64,000 bases of DNA from Cyclobacteriaceae bacterium. Lineage in GTDB: Bacteria > Bacteroidota > Bacteroidia > Cytophagales > Cyclobacteriaceae. A model generated the notes under the pieces. That model had not been told where the DNA came from and did no database searches. It was given only the letters and a program-made list of their open reading frames with translations. Below are positions 1-8,154 of the stretch, one piece after another. Positions within the stretch are counted from its first letter, which is position 1, and each line of letters opens with the position of its first letter. Both the position numbers and the translations under genes were made by a program. The stretch lies in assembly GCA_020436085.1 (NCBI GenBank), contig JAGQYM010000016.1, positions 1 to 64,000 of the forward strand, given 5' to 3'.

Positions 1-807
1 TCTCCGATGATTGCTCCGACACTGGGCGGGTATGTGACCGCAGCTTTCGGTTGGCACTGGGTGTTCATTATTCTGGCTGGCATTGCCGGTTTGGTTATAG
101 TTGGCGTGTATTGGTTGTTGCCCTCAGGTAGTAAACCCGACTCTTCCGTTTCACTTAGACCACTTTCAGTTGCATCGAATTATTATGCAGTAAGCAAGCA
201 GCCTCAGTTTTTGATTTACACGGTCGCTGGCGGAATTGCAATGGCTGGCCCCTTCGCCTATATCGTAGGTTCGTCTGATGTATACATGAATGTCTACCAT
301 CTTACAGAGCAACAGTATGGGTGGGCATTTGCTATCGTAGCTTTCGGAATGATAGGCACGACACAAACCAATCACCTGTTACTTCGTCATTACAAGAGTG
401 AGTCGTTGGTAAAGGTTGCATTGATCTATCAGACTGTTGTAGGAATACTTCTTTTGGTGGGCACGATTTATGGGTGGTATGGCCTCTATAGTTTCACTGC
501 GCTGGTGTTCCTTTTTGTTGCTGGTCATGGCATAATGACTCCCAATGTGACAGCACTTGCAATGGCACCTTTTTCACGGAATGCAGGAAGTGCTTCGGCT
601 TTACTCGGTAGTTTTAGATTGACAGCAGGAGCGATCGTTTCTGCACTAGTAAGCATTCTTCACGATGGCACAAGCTTGCCAATGACGATGATGATGCTTG
701 CATGTGCACTCGTTGGTTTAATATTTCTGGGATCAAGCAAGGTAGTTGCCAAACAAAAATCAAAAAAGCTAGAAAGGGAAGCTGCCGCAATAGTCGATCC
801 GTTGTAA
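1..807 (+). CDS. Bcr/CflA-like MFS drug exporter (3' part)
   Basis: The reading frame is open from the first base of the window, so the N-terminal part lies upstream. About 268 codons remain. The visible part begins at an APTLGG sequence, which fits motif C (antiporter motif) of drug:proton antiporters at the end of transmembrane helix 5. It then shows repeated hydrophobic helices (for example WVFIILAGIAGLVIVGVYWL) and a charged cytoplasmic tail rich in Lys, typical of 12-helix MFS proteins. Known members of Bcr/CflA export drugs or small metabolites across the inner membrane; the substrate here cannot be told. The ATG at position 7 is an internal methionine. A terminator follows the stop at 866-895. 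Confidence 0.85.
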   Translation, partial: SPMIAPTLGGYVTAAFGWHWVFIILAGIAGLVIVGVYWLLPSGSKPDSSVSLRPLSVASNYYAVSKQPQFLIYTVAGGIAMAGPFAYIVGSSDVYMNVYHLTEQQYGWAFAIVAFGMIGTTQTNHLLLRHYKSESLVKVALIYQTVVGILLLVGTIYGWYGLYSFTALVFLFVAGHGIMTPNVTALAMAPFSRNAGSASALLGSFRLTAGAIVSALVSILHDGTSLPMTMMMLACALVGLIFLGSSKVVAKQKSKKLEREAAAIVDPL

Positions 808-865
808 GTTATACACAGCATAGCCTGTCGTTTACAGATATTTTTCGTATATAGTGTCTCAACGC

Positions 866-895
866 AAGAGGTGGAGAACCCACCTCTTATTTTTT
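866..895 (+). terminator. Rho-independent terminator after the MFS gene
   Basis: A perfect 9-bp inverted repeat, AAGAGGTGG (866-874) and CCACCTCTT (880-888), is separated by a 5-nt loop and followed by ATTTTTTG. It lies 58 bp after the MFS stop codon. A GTG at 871 that would extend the next gene sits inside the stem, which argues against that start. Confidence 0.85.
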
Positions 896-912
896 GTTGT
901 ACATGTGGATCG

Positions 913-1836
913 ATGAGCGAAAAGAGAATAACGTTAGAACAACTTCTTCAATTTGATTTTAATTCTGTCATTTGGATCGCGGCCCCGATCATGTTCTCGC
1001 TGGTCGCATTGGAATACTACCTCTCGTTAAGAAAAAATCTAAGAAACCTTTACAGCGGAAAAGATTTCCTTGCCTCACTCTCCATTGGGGTCGGCAATTT
1101 GCTGGTGAATGCAGCTACTAAGATTGCTTTGTTCTATGTAATTGTTTTTTTCTACAATCTTACGCCATGGGCGATTCCACCGACCTGGTGGTCGTACATG
1201 CTGTGTCTTATCGTTTTTGATTTTCTCCGGTATTGGGCCCATCGAATTGCGCATGAGCAGCGATTTTGGTGGTCGACTCATGTGGTCCATCACTCTTCAG
1301 AGCATTATAACTTTTCTGTGTCCTTCAGGTTGTCGTGGACGCAGAACCTCAAGTTGATTTTCTTTCTGCCGATTGCGCTTATGGGGTTTCATCCGTTGGT
1401 GTTCTTTATTACTCATCAGATTGAAGTCCTTTATCAGTTTTGGATTCATACCGAATTGATCCGGAAACTTCCCCGCCCAATTGAATACATATTCACAACA
1501 CCTTCTCACCATCGCGTTCACCATGCCGTTAATGAGAAGTACATTGATAAGAACTATGGTTCCACATTTATCATTTGGGACCGTATGTTTGGCACATTTC
1601 AGGAAGAGGAAGAGCAGGCTCGATACGGAATAACCAAACCAGTGAATTCATTCAATCCGTTTGTCCTCGTTTTCCATGCTTGGGGTGACCTGTTGAGAGA
1701 CCTTGCCAATCGCCCTAAAGAGGCCTGGAGAATACTTTTTGGTAGTCCTACAACGTGGGAGAGAAGCAAAATGAAGGAACGCGAGCTTTCATCGGAACCT
1801 GTTGAAAGCAAGGTTGAAGATCGTGATGCGGCTTAA
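913..1836 (+). CDS. Sterol desaturase / fatty acid hydroxylase family membrane protein
   Basis: This is a 307-residue integral membrane protein of the di-iron fatty acid hydroxylase superfamily. Counting from the ATG at 913, the histidine clusters are HRIAH (110-114), HVVHH (123-127), a lone His near 179 and HHRVHH (199-204), matching the eight-histidine di-iron pattern of the family. Several hydrophobic segments flank them. Family members introduce hydroxyl groups or double bonds into lipids at the membrane; the exact lipid is unknown. The frame can be opened at a GTG at 871, but that codon is inside the upstream terminator stem, so ATG 913 (MSEKRITLEQLL) is preferred. The C-terminus is charged and cytoplasmic-looking. 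Confidence 0.85.
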   Translation: MSEKRITLEQLLQFDFNSVIWIAAPIMFSLVALEYYLSLRKNLRNLYSGKDFLASLSIGVGNLLVNAATKIALFYVIVFFYNLTPWAIPPTWWSYMLCLIVFDFLRYWAHRIAHEQRFWWSTHVVHHSSEHYNFSVSFRLSWTQNLKLIFFLPIALMGFHPLVFFITHQIEVLYQFWIHTELIRKLPRPIEYIFTTPSHHRVHHAVNEKYIDKNYGSTFIIWDRMFGTFQEEEEQARYGITKPVNSFNPFVLVFHAWGDLLRDLANRPKEAWRILFGSPTTWERSKMKERELSSEPVESKVEDRDAA

Positions 1837-1955
1837 GTGCGTTATTCCCACCAGAACCTGAAAAATAGTTTTCCGTTCATATTCATATATCAGATTCAAA
1901 ATCGTGTTTTTGTGGTGATTGGAGAATCGGATTACTAAAATATCTAAATCCGCTT

Positions 1956-3632
1956 ATGAGAAAAACGCTAACAAATGCAATCCTGTTTTTATTAGTAGTT
2001 CAGATTGCAGCCGCTCAATCCGCAAAATCTCAGCATGATCTGTCTAAGCAGGTTGATGCTTTATTTGCTCCATGGGCAAAAGAGGATAGTCCCGGTGCTG
2101 TGGTGGCCGTGGTCAAGGATGGGAAGATCATTTACAAGAATGGATATGGCATGGCCAATCTGGAATACGGAATTCCGAATACACCGTCCTCAGTATTTCA
2201 TATCGCTTCCGTATCAAAACAGTTCACGGTGTTTTCAGTGCTATTGTTGGAAAAGGAAGGCAAGCTGTCACTTGAGGATGACGTTAGAAAATATATTCCT
2301 GAAGTGCCAGATTTCGGAAAGACAATTACACTCCGGCACCTTGCCTCACATACAAGTGGAATGAGAGACCAGTGGAATCTGCTTGTAATGGCAGGCTGGC
2401 GATTTGATGATGTGATTACCAAAGAGCATATTATGAAAATGGTGACTCATCAGAAAGAACTCAACGCTGATCCAGGTGAGGAGTTCAATTATTGTAATAC
2501 GGGATTCACTCTGTTAGCTGAGGTAGTAGCCCGAGTATCGGGCAAAAGCTTTGCGGAGTTTACGAAAGAAAGAATATTCAATCCCTTGGGAATGAGGAAT
2601 ACACTGTTCTATGATGACCACGAAAAAATTGTGAAGAATAGGGCGTACTCCTACTACAAAGATGACGGTGGTTACAAAAAGAGTGTGCTAAGTTATGCCA
2701 ATGTTGGCGCAACGAGTCTCTTTACCACGGTAGAAGACTTAAGTCTATGGGCTATGAACTTTGAAACACCAAAGGTGGGGGACAAGGCAATCTTCGACAA
2801 AATGAATGAGCAAGCTGTTCTAAATAATGGTGAAAGGATTGATGGTGCACTTGGTCAGTTTGTTACGCCATACAAAGGCTTAAATCAAATCCAACACGGT
2901 GGGGCCGATGCAGGATACAGAACATACCTTGGTCGATTTCCGGATCAGCGCTTTGCAGTGATTGTTTTCAGCAATGAGGCGTCCTTCTCGTCTGGTCAAA
3001 TGGCGCTAAAGGTTGTTGATATCTACCTGAAAGATGAATTTAAGGAAGATAAAAAAAATAAGGCCGTTGCTGCCAGGTACATAAAACTGCCTTCTAAACA
3101 ACTTGAGCAGTATTGTGCAACGTATTGGAATGAAGAAGAGAAGTATGCAAGGAAAATTTATCTGCGCAACGATACACTTCGATACTGGCGCAACGAGAGG
3201 AGCGAGGATGCCATCCTGCCCGTTGGAAAAGATGAGTTTAAAATGCCGTCATCGGATATCGATTTCACCATCAAGTTTGCCAAGAATCAAAATGGAAAAA
3301 AAACCATGGTTGCGATTCTAAATACTCCAAGCAACTTTGTCGAATATCAACCCCCTTCATATTCAAACACGGACCTGGCGCAGTTTACTGGAACTTTTTA
3401 CAGTGACGAGCTTAGTACCTACTACCATTTCAAAGTGAAGGATGGAAAGTTGATCTCGGAGCATATGAGAATGAGCGACATTAGCTACAATCCAATAAAA
3501 GACGATGTGTTCTCTGGCAGTACCTACTTCACTGGACTGGTTGAATTCCAAAGGGACAACACAAATAAGATAACTGGTTTCAAAGTGTCCAACGGAAGGG
3601 TAAAGAACCTGGTGTTCTCGAAGGTTAACTAG
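1956..3632 (+). CDS. Exported serine hydrolase, beta-lactamase/PBP4* family
   Basis: The protein has 558 residues. A signal peptide (hydrophobic 8-20, ending AAAQ) is followed by a class C beta-lactamase-type domain of about residues 30-360. The active-site motifs are visible: SVSK at 85-88 (nucleophile Ser and general-base Lys), YCN at 179-181 and HGG at 314-316 in place of KTG. A C-terminal beta-rich extension (about 375-558) resembles the accessory domain found on many Bacteroidota serine hydrolases. Members of this family are D-aminopeptidases, esterases or DD-peptidases, and resistance to beta-lactams should not be assumed. It stands alone between a hydroxylase and a convergent cytochrome operon. 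Confidence 0.87.
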   Translation: MRKTLTNAILFLLVVQIAAAQSAKSQHDLSKQVDALFAPWAKEDSPGAVVAVVKDGKIIYKNGYGMANLEYGIPNTPSSVFHIASVSKQFTVFSVLLLEKEGKLSLEDDVRKYIPEVPDFGKTITLRHLASHTSGMRDQWNLLVMAGWRFDDVITKEHIMKMVTHQKELNADPGEEFNYCNTGFTLLAEVVARVSGKSFAEFTKERIFNPLGMRNTLFYDDHEKIVKNRAYSYYKDDGGYKKSVLSYANVGATSLFTTVEDLSLWAMNFETPKVGDKAIFDKMNEQAVLNNGERIDGALGQFVTPYKGLNQIQHGGADAGYRTYLGRFPDQRFAVIVFSNEASFSSGQMALKVVDIYLKDEFKEDKKNKAVAARYIKLPSKQLEQYCATYWNEEEKYARKIYLRNDTLRYWRNERSEDAILPVGKDEFKMPSSDIDFTIKFAKNQNGKKTMVAILNTPSNFVEYQPPSYSNTDLAQFTGTFYSDELSTYYHFKVKDGKLISEHMRMSDISYNPIKDDVFSGSTYFTGLVEFQRDNTNKITGFKVSNGRVKNLVFSKVN

Positions 3633-3660
3633 CGAAAATTAATATTTTTCCCAGGGCTGT

Positions 3661-4680
3661 TCATCTGGCTATCATCTGCTTGAACGGCCCGTACTTGTGT
3701 TCCTGTTCTGTGTATTGATCCGCATAAGGACCGAAAGGATAATCAAATGGTTTTTTAGAAATATCCGGCCAGTCGCCTGCCAAATCTTTTCCAGGTCTTG
3801 GCAGTGAGTTGACATAGGCTGCCACGTCCCAAGCTTCCTCGTCAGAGAGTATTGGGTTTGTATAATCCGCGCCAAAAGGCATGTTGTACTTCACAAAACT
3901 TGCGAACGGTGACATGCGGTAAAGTCCTGCACCTTGATTGTAACTGTGATCACCAACAAGGGGAGGATATTCGTATTCGTTTCCTTCGGCCTTCATCAAT
4001 CCCTCACCATTATTGCCGTGGCACACAACGCATTGAGCTTCGTAAACAAGCTGGCCCTTAACAGGATCGGCTGCCCTGTCTAAAAAGGGAACCTGCTTAA
4101 GACCATTGCCAATAGGAGTAACCTTGTTCGGAACGTCTTTGCCCAGCCACAGAATATACGCAGCCATTGCGTTCAGTTCTCTTTCATCTGCTTGCATGCG
4201 TTGGCCATTTAGGCTTCGCTCGATGCACTCATTCACACGCTCTTTCACATCCACGATCGTACCCGATCGATTTCTGTATTTTGGGTAGTTGGCAAACACG
4301 CCCGAATAATTGATCCCAAACGTTTTTGTCCCTCCATCCAGATGGCAATTGTTGCAGTTCAAACCATTGCTAATCGGTTTTACTTTTCCCCTTGGGCCTA
4401 GATAAACAGAAGTGTGTCGAATCAGTTGCTCTCCGTATCGGATCAGATCACCTTCATGTGAGTTGGGTACCGAGTTAATATCAGGAACAGTCCAGGAGAA
4501 ATCAGGTTGGTTGGTTCCCTCAATGTTTGCAGAATGGTTATCCGGAAATGCAACAAAGTAAGTCGCGAATATCAGCAAGCAGAGGACAACACCTGCCACT
4601 AGCCAAACAGAGATTCTGGTAAGCACCAATAATCGATTCACCGCCTGTAACGCAACTTTTCTTTCGATAAATGTACTCAT
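3661..4680 (-). CDS. Diheme c-type cytochrome, TsdA-like thiosulfate dehydrogenase
   Basis: The protein has 339 residues. An uncleaved-looking N-terminal transmembrane helix (22-44) anchors it, followed by two heme c domains with CNNCH at 109-113 and CVVCH at 217-221. The spacing and surrounding sequence (YLGP, CHLDGGTK, YPKYRNRSG, NGQRM) match the TsdA/thiosulfate dehydrogenase family. Cys152 in NECIERS sits where TsdA carries the unusual cysteine ligand of heme 1, and Met267 in KYNMPFG sits where the heme 2 methionine ligand is expected. TsdA couples thiosulfate to tetrathionate; the direction and substrate here are inferred. The start ATG overlaps the stop of the preceding gene as ATGA, implying translational coupling. 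It is the last gene of a three-gene operon. Confidence 0.83.
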   Translation of the reverse strand: MSTFIERKVALQAVNRLLVLTRISVWLVAGVVLCLLIFATYFVAFPDNHSANIEGTNQPDFSWTVPDINSVPNSHEGDLIRYGEQLIRHTSVYLGPRGKVKPISNGLNCNNCHLDGGTKTFGINYSGVFANYPKYRNRSGTIVDVKERVNECIERSLNGQRMQADERELNAMAAYILWLGKDVPNKVTPIGNGLKQVPFLDRAADPVKGQLVYEAQCVVCHGNNGEGLMKAEGNEYEYPPLVGDHSYNQGAGLYRMSPFASFVKYNMPFGADYTNPILSDEEAWDVAAYVNSLPRPGKDLAGDWPDISKKPFDYPFGPYADQYTEQEHKYGPFKQMIAR

Positions 4681-5426
4681 TTTCTGCTCAGATCAATTGG
4701 CGCAGACATCGATAACAGCGCACCTCTTTTCATGGCCGATCCGGGATGCTCTTGTGAAATATATTGTTGATACGCGCAATGGAATTTCAGTTTCACACTC
4801 GCATTGATGGCAATCGAAGGAGCAGTAACCCCCAAACTGGCTGAAGTATATCCTCGCTGCTGATCAATTGCCTGGCTGTACCAAACGAACATGTCGAGAG
4901 TAATTGATTTTAACGTGTAGTTTAGTTTTAACCTGTTAGTCATTGAGAGTGAATGAGCCCGCTGCGCAATGTTTCCCATCATCGAAGTATTGACCAATAC
5001 GAGGTTCTTGTTGACTCTCTTTTTCAAGTCAACTGCTGCCCACGCATCTGAACTCTGATCTTTGAAGCTTTCAACTTGCGCAAGAAAATATCCAGCGAAC
5101 GGAATGAATTCCAATGATTCGCTGAGTTTGATCGTGTGAACAATCCCTATAGAAGCGTAGTTTGTGTTTACCGAATGGTCAACGAGGTCGACCGATTTAA
5201 ACACAAACACACCTGTATTCCCCTTCTGAAAAAAGATCTGTGCATCCATGGTAGGATGGTAGGTAAGGTAACTTCCACCATAAGGAAAATATCCTGTGCT
5301 ATGGATCTGCGGAACAAGTCGAAGAGTGTAAGGCTTACTGGAAGCCTTACTACCCTGATCTTGTCCAATAGACTGGATTGATAGCCCCAGTGAAGAAGCG
5401 AGTATGATTAACTTAACGAACTTCAT
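4677..5426 (-). CDS. Exported outer-membrane-type protein of the TsdA-like operon
   Basis: I do not recognise the family. It has 249 residues with a signal peptide (MKFVKLIILASSLGLSIQSI, then GQ). The rest alternates polar and aromatic residues in a pattern expected of amphipathic beta strands (for example LEFIPFAGYFLAQV and LDMFVWYSQAI), suggesting a small outer-membrane beta barrel. The frame opens further upstream at 5486, but the signal peptide begins at the ATG at 5426 and that start avoids overlap with the preceding gene. It sits between a Tat-exported DsrE-like protein and a TsdA-like cytochrome and overlaps the latter by 4 nt, so an outer-membrane or periplasmic role in the same sulfur-redox process is the simplest inference. 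Confidence 0.7.
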   Translation of the reverse strand: MKFVKLIILASSLGLSIQSIGQDQGSKASSKPYTLRLVPQIHSTGYFPYGGSYLTYHPTMDAQIFFQKGNTGVFVFKSVDLVDHSVNTNYASIGIVHTIKLSESLEFIPFAGYFLAQVESFKDQSSDAWAAVDLKKRVNKNLVLVNTSMMGNIAQRAHSLSMTNRLKLNYTLKSITLDMFVWYSQAIDQQRGYTSASLGVTAPSIAINASVKLKFHCAYQQYISQEHPGSAMKRGALLSMSAPIDLSRK

Positions 5427-5454
5427 GACTTTGAACTTCAATCTGTAGTTGTTG

Positions 5455-6132
5455 TTAACCACCTGCATACACGTAGCTACAACCATTCTCTTGAGCGCGT
5501 GTTACTGCCCAAACTCCCGAGGGTGATGCTTGCACGCCCGGTAACAGACCGCTAACCCAGTCTTTGCGAACTTCTTCTGGATCAAGACCAAGTTGCTTTG
5601 CCACTTCACCACTGTACACCATGATCGCAAGACTACAAACCGTGAATAGGGCACCTCGCTCTTGCATTCTCTTGATGCCTTCTATCGCTGGCACTGGAAA
5701 GTCGCCAGGCTTTGGTTCATAGTATGGGTTTCTGGTAGCTGGAGACTTCGTGATATTATCTTTCACATTGAATATTTCTCCAAAGTTGTACTTCTTCCAC
5801 AGCCTGTCTTCCATTGCAAATGGAATGGCATTATGTCTAAGCACACACAATGCAGTCATGTCATTGTCAGGTACAGAGGTTTGATTATTTCCAAGGTAAT
5901 AGACCCAAGTCCAGATCAGCGGAAAAGCGTCATTGGGCTCGGTGCCATCAATAACCACGCGGTGGCTTCCTTTCAGGTTTGACTTTAACCATTGCTCAGC
6001 TTCACTCACTTCTGCGCTGCTAAAAGGGACAGCAGCCTTAAGAGGTTGTGTCAAGGCTGACAGCCCTGCCGTTGCTCCGAGTGCAAGTGTACCAATGAAT
6101 TGTCTTCGGGAGTTGTTTTTAGAAAATTCCAT
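5455..6132 (-). CDS. Tat-exported DsrE/F-like protein
   Basis: The protein has 225 residues. The N-terminus carries a twin-arginine signal (SRRQFIG followed by a hydrophobic stretch to about residue 33). The mature part resembles the DsrE/F fold family: an early strand (HRVVIDG), a central VLRHNAIPFAM segment, a cysteine in TVCSLAIMVYSG, and the C-terminal PSGVWAVTRAQENG typical of the family. DsrE-like proteins carry or transfer sulfur through a conserved Cys in well-studied members. It is the first gene of an operon with an outer-membrane-type protein and a TsdA-like cytochrome, which supports a periplasmic sulfur role, but sulfur carriage is inferred and not shown. Confidence 0.72.
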   Translation of the reverse strand: MEFSKNNSRRQFIGTLALGATAGLSALTQPLKAAVPFSSAEVSEAEQWLKSNLKGSHRVVIDGTEPNDAFPLIWTWVYYLGNNQTSVPDNDMTALCVLRHNAIPFAMEDRLWKKYNFGEIFNVKDNITKSPATRNPYYEPKPGDFPVPAIEGIKRMQERGALFTVCSLAIMVYSGEVAKQLGLDPEEVRKDWVSGLLPGVQASPSGVWAVTRAQENGCSYVYAGG

Positions 6133-6151
6133 TTTTGCGTTTTAGTTGTTA

Positions 6152-6195
6152 ATCAATTTGCGAATGATCACTGTCGATCAATTCGCGTATGAGCA
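6152..6195 (-). promoter_or_regulatory. Pair of 19-bp direct repeats in the leader of the TsdA-like operon
   Basis: On the plus strand ATCAATTTGCGAATGATCA (6152-6170) and ATCAATTCGCGTATGAGCA (6177-6195) match at 16 of 19 positions with a 25-bp register. They lie 20-63 bp upstream of the first ATG of the operon, downstream of a candidate -7 box, and would be transcribed into the 5' leader. They could be a tandem operator or an RNA element. Confidence 0.5.
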
Positions 6196-6197
6196 CG

Positions 6198-6205
6198 CAA
6201 AACTA
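6198..6205 (-). promoter_or_regulatory. Candidate -7 promoter box of the TsdA-like operon
   Basis: The minus strand reads TAGTTTTG, a perfect match to the Bacteroidota -7 consensus TAnnTTTG, 65 bp upstream of the ATG at 6132. I do not see a clear TTG at the -33 position, so confidence is limited. Confidence 0.4.
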
Positions 6206-6318
6206 GATTTCCGGTTGTCTAGTGACTTTATTTAAGGGTGAACAAAAGGTGTACACCTCCTTGCGCAGGTAGTGACATAAGGTAGACAGCAGGATGAAAA
6301 GGCTATTGCAACGGTTTG

Positions 6319-7962
6319 TTATGCCTTTACCGAGCGTTCGATCTCTTTCAGGTTTTCCATCTTCTTGTTGCGAAGGAAACCGTTGATGTCTTCGAAATGC
6401 TCTTTGACTCTCTTATTACCGAACTCAAATACTTTGGTAGCGAGTCCGTCAAGGAAATCACGATCGTGAGATACGAGGATCAATGTGCCATCAAAGGCTT
6501 TCAGCGCGTCTTTGAGTATGTCCTTGGTTTTGATGTCAAGGTGATTCGTAGGTTCGTCAAGGATTAGAAGGTTAACAGGTTGAAGAAGTAGCTTGATCAT
6601 GGCAAGCCTGGTCCTTTCTCCGCCTGAGAGAACCTTTACTTTCTTCTCTATTTGGTCTCCACCGAAAAGGAATGCACCTAGTATATCCTTGATTTTGGTT
6701 CGAATCTCGCCTTGGGCAATCTGATCGATTGTGTCGAAAACAGTGATCTCTCCATCCAAAAGGGAAGCCTGATTTTGGGCGAAATAACCGATCATGCTGT
6801 TGTGCCCAACCTGAAGTCGCCCGTTGAAATCAATTTCCCCCATAATCGCTTTAACGAGTGTAGACTTACCTTCACCGTTTTTACCCACAAACGCAACTTT
6901 TTCGCCCCGCGCAATTGTGAGAGTCACATCTTTGAATACAGTGTGCTCACCATAATTTTTTGACAGATCCTCAGCGATCACGGGGTAATTCCCTGATCTC
7001 GGGGCAGGTGGAAACTTGAGATTTAGTGCAGATGTGTCTACCTCATCCACTTCAACGATCTCTATCTTCTCCAGCATTTTTACCCTCGACTGAACCTGAA
7101 GTGTCTTAGAATAGGTGCCCTTAAATCGCTCTATAAACGCTTGAATTTCAGCTATTTGCTTAGCTTGATCATCAAACTGCTTTTGCTGTTGCTCGCGCCT
7201 TTCTTTTCTTAACTGGAGGTAATGCGTGTAGTTTGTTTTGTAGTCGTAGATTCTTCCTCGAGTGATCTCGATCGTCCTGTTTGTCAAATTATCTACGAAC
7301 GCTTTGTCGTGGCTGATGACCATTACTGCCTTGGCATTGTTTTGTAAAAACTCTTCCAGCCATTGCACCGATTCAATGTCAAGATGATTGGTGGGCTCAT
7401 CCAGAAGGATCAAATCGGGAGTTTGAAGTAGAATCTTCGCAAGTTCTATACGCATGCGCCACCCACCACTAAATTCACTGGTTGGGCGTGTGAAATCTGA
7501 TCGCAGGAAACCCAGACCCATCAGCGTCTTCTCTATCTCCGCGTCATAATTGATCTCCTCTATGCTGTAATACTTCTCGCTGAGCTCGGACACTTCCTCA
7601 ATTATCTTACTATAATCATCTGATTCATAGTCAGTTCTGGTCTCCAGTTGATGATTGAGTTCATCCATTCTGGTCTTCATGTCATGCACTTTTGAGAAGG
7701 CCTTTGAAGCTTCCTCAAACACAGTGCATTTGTCCTCAGTCAGCAGATGTTGAGGCAGATAGGCTATCACTGCATCCTTGGGGGCGGAGACCTTTCCATA
7801 CGTGGGCTTATTTACACCAGCCAGAATTTTCAGGAGGGTAGACTTACCGGCTCCATTTTTGCCCATAAGGGCGATACGATCATTTTCATTGATGTTGAAA
7901 GTGATGTTATTGAAAAGAGAGGTGCCGCTGAATTCAACACCAACTGCGTCAACTGAGATCAT
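6319..7962 (-). CDS. ABC-F family ATPase (duplicated ATP-binding protein)
   Basis: This 547-residue soluble protein has two ABC ATPase domains and no membrane segments. Domain 1 has Walker A GKNGAGKST at 34-42, signature SGGWR and Walker B LILLDEPTNHLD. Domain 2 has Walker A GKNGEGKST, signature LSGGER and Walker B LLILDEPTNHLD. The inter-domain linker is rich in Lys, Arg and Gln (KERREQQQKQ), as in translation-associated ABC-F factors. Family members act on the ribosome E site as translation factors or antibiotic-protection proteins; which applies here is unknown, though the uninterrupted YbiT/Uup-like layout suggests a housekeeping factor. It is a single-gene unit, divergent from the T9SS operon at 8155. 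Confidence 0.92.
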   Translation of the reverse strand: MISVDAVGVEFSGTSLFNNITFNINENDRIALMGKNGAGKSTLLKILAGVNKPTYGKVSAPKDAVIAYLPQHLLTEDKCTVFEEASKAFSKVHDMKTRMDELNHQLETRTDYESDDYSKIIEEVSELSEKYYSIEEINYDAEIEKTLMGLGFLRSDFTRPTSEFSGGWRMRIELAKILLQTPDLILLDEPTNHLDIESVQWLEEFLQNNAKAVMVISHDKAFVDNLTNRTIEITRGRIYDYKTNYTHYLQLRKERREQQQKQFDDQAKQIAEIQAFIERFKGTYSKTLQVQSRVKMLEKIEIVEVDEVDTSALNLKFPPAPRSGNYPVIAEDLSKNYGEHTVFKDVTLTIARGEKVAFVGKNGEGKSTLVKAIMGEIDFNGRLQVGHNSMIGYFAQNQASLLDGEITVFDTIDQIAQGEIRTKIKDILGAFLFGGDQIEKKVKVLSGGERTRLAMIKLLLQPVNLLILDEPTNHLDIKTKDILKDALKAFDGTLILVSHDRDFLDGLATKVFEFGNKRVKEHFEDINGFLRNKKMENLKEIERSVKA

Positions 7963-8130
7963 AGCTTTGGTACGCCCTGTTTAAAAAGGCGCAAAGATAG
8001 CGACTTTATGTTCAAACAAACCTTGAAATCAGGTGTTGCTACTTAACAAACATTAGGTAGAACTACTGTTGGTAAGAGCACTAAAATATCTGATAATTAA
8101 ATATTTATGATAACTTACTGTTTAACCAAT

Positions 8131-8138
8131 TACCTTTG
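8131..8138 (+). promoter_or_regulatory. Candidate -7 promoter box of the T9SS adhesin operon
   Basis: TACCTTTG fits the Bacteroidota consensus TAnnTTTG exactly and lies 16 bp upstream of the ATG at 8155, giving a very short leader. The -33 TTG is not clear. Confidence 0.45.
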
Positions 8139-8154
8139 TTAGCTAATTGATGTC

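Noticed and set aside
871..912. GTG start that would lengthen the hydroxylase by 14 residues
   Set aside because: The codon lies inside a perfect terminator stem (866-888), and the extension has no family-like sequence. ATG 913 was chosen.
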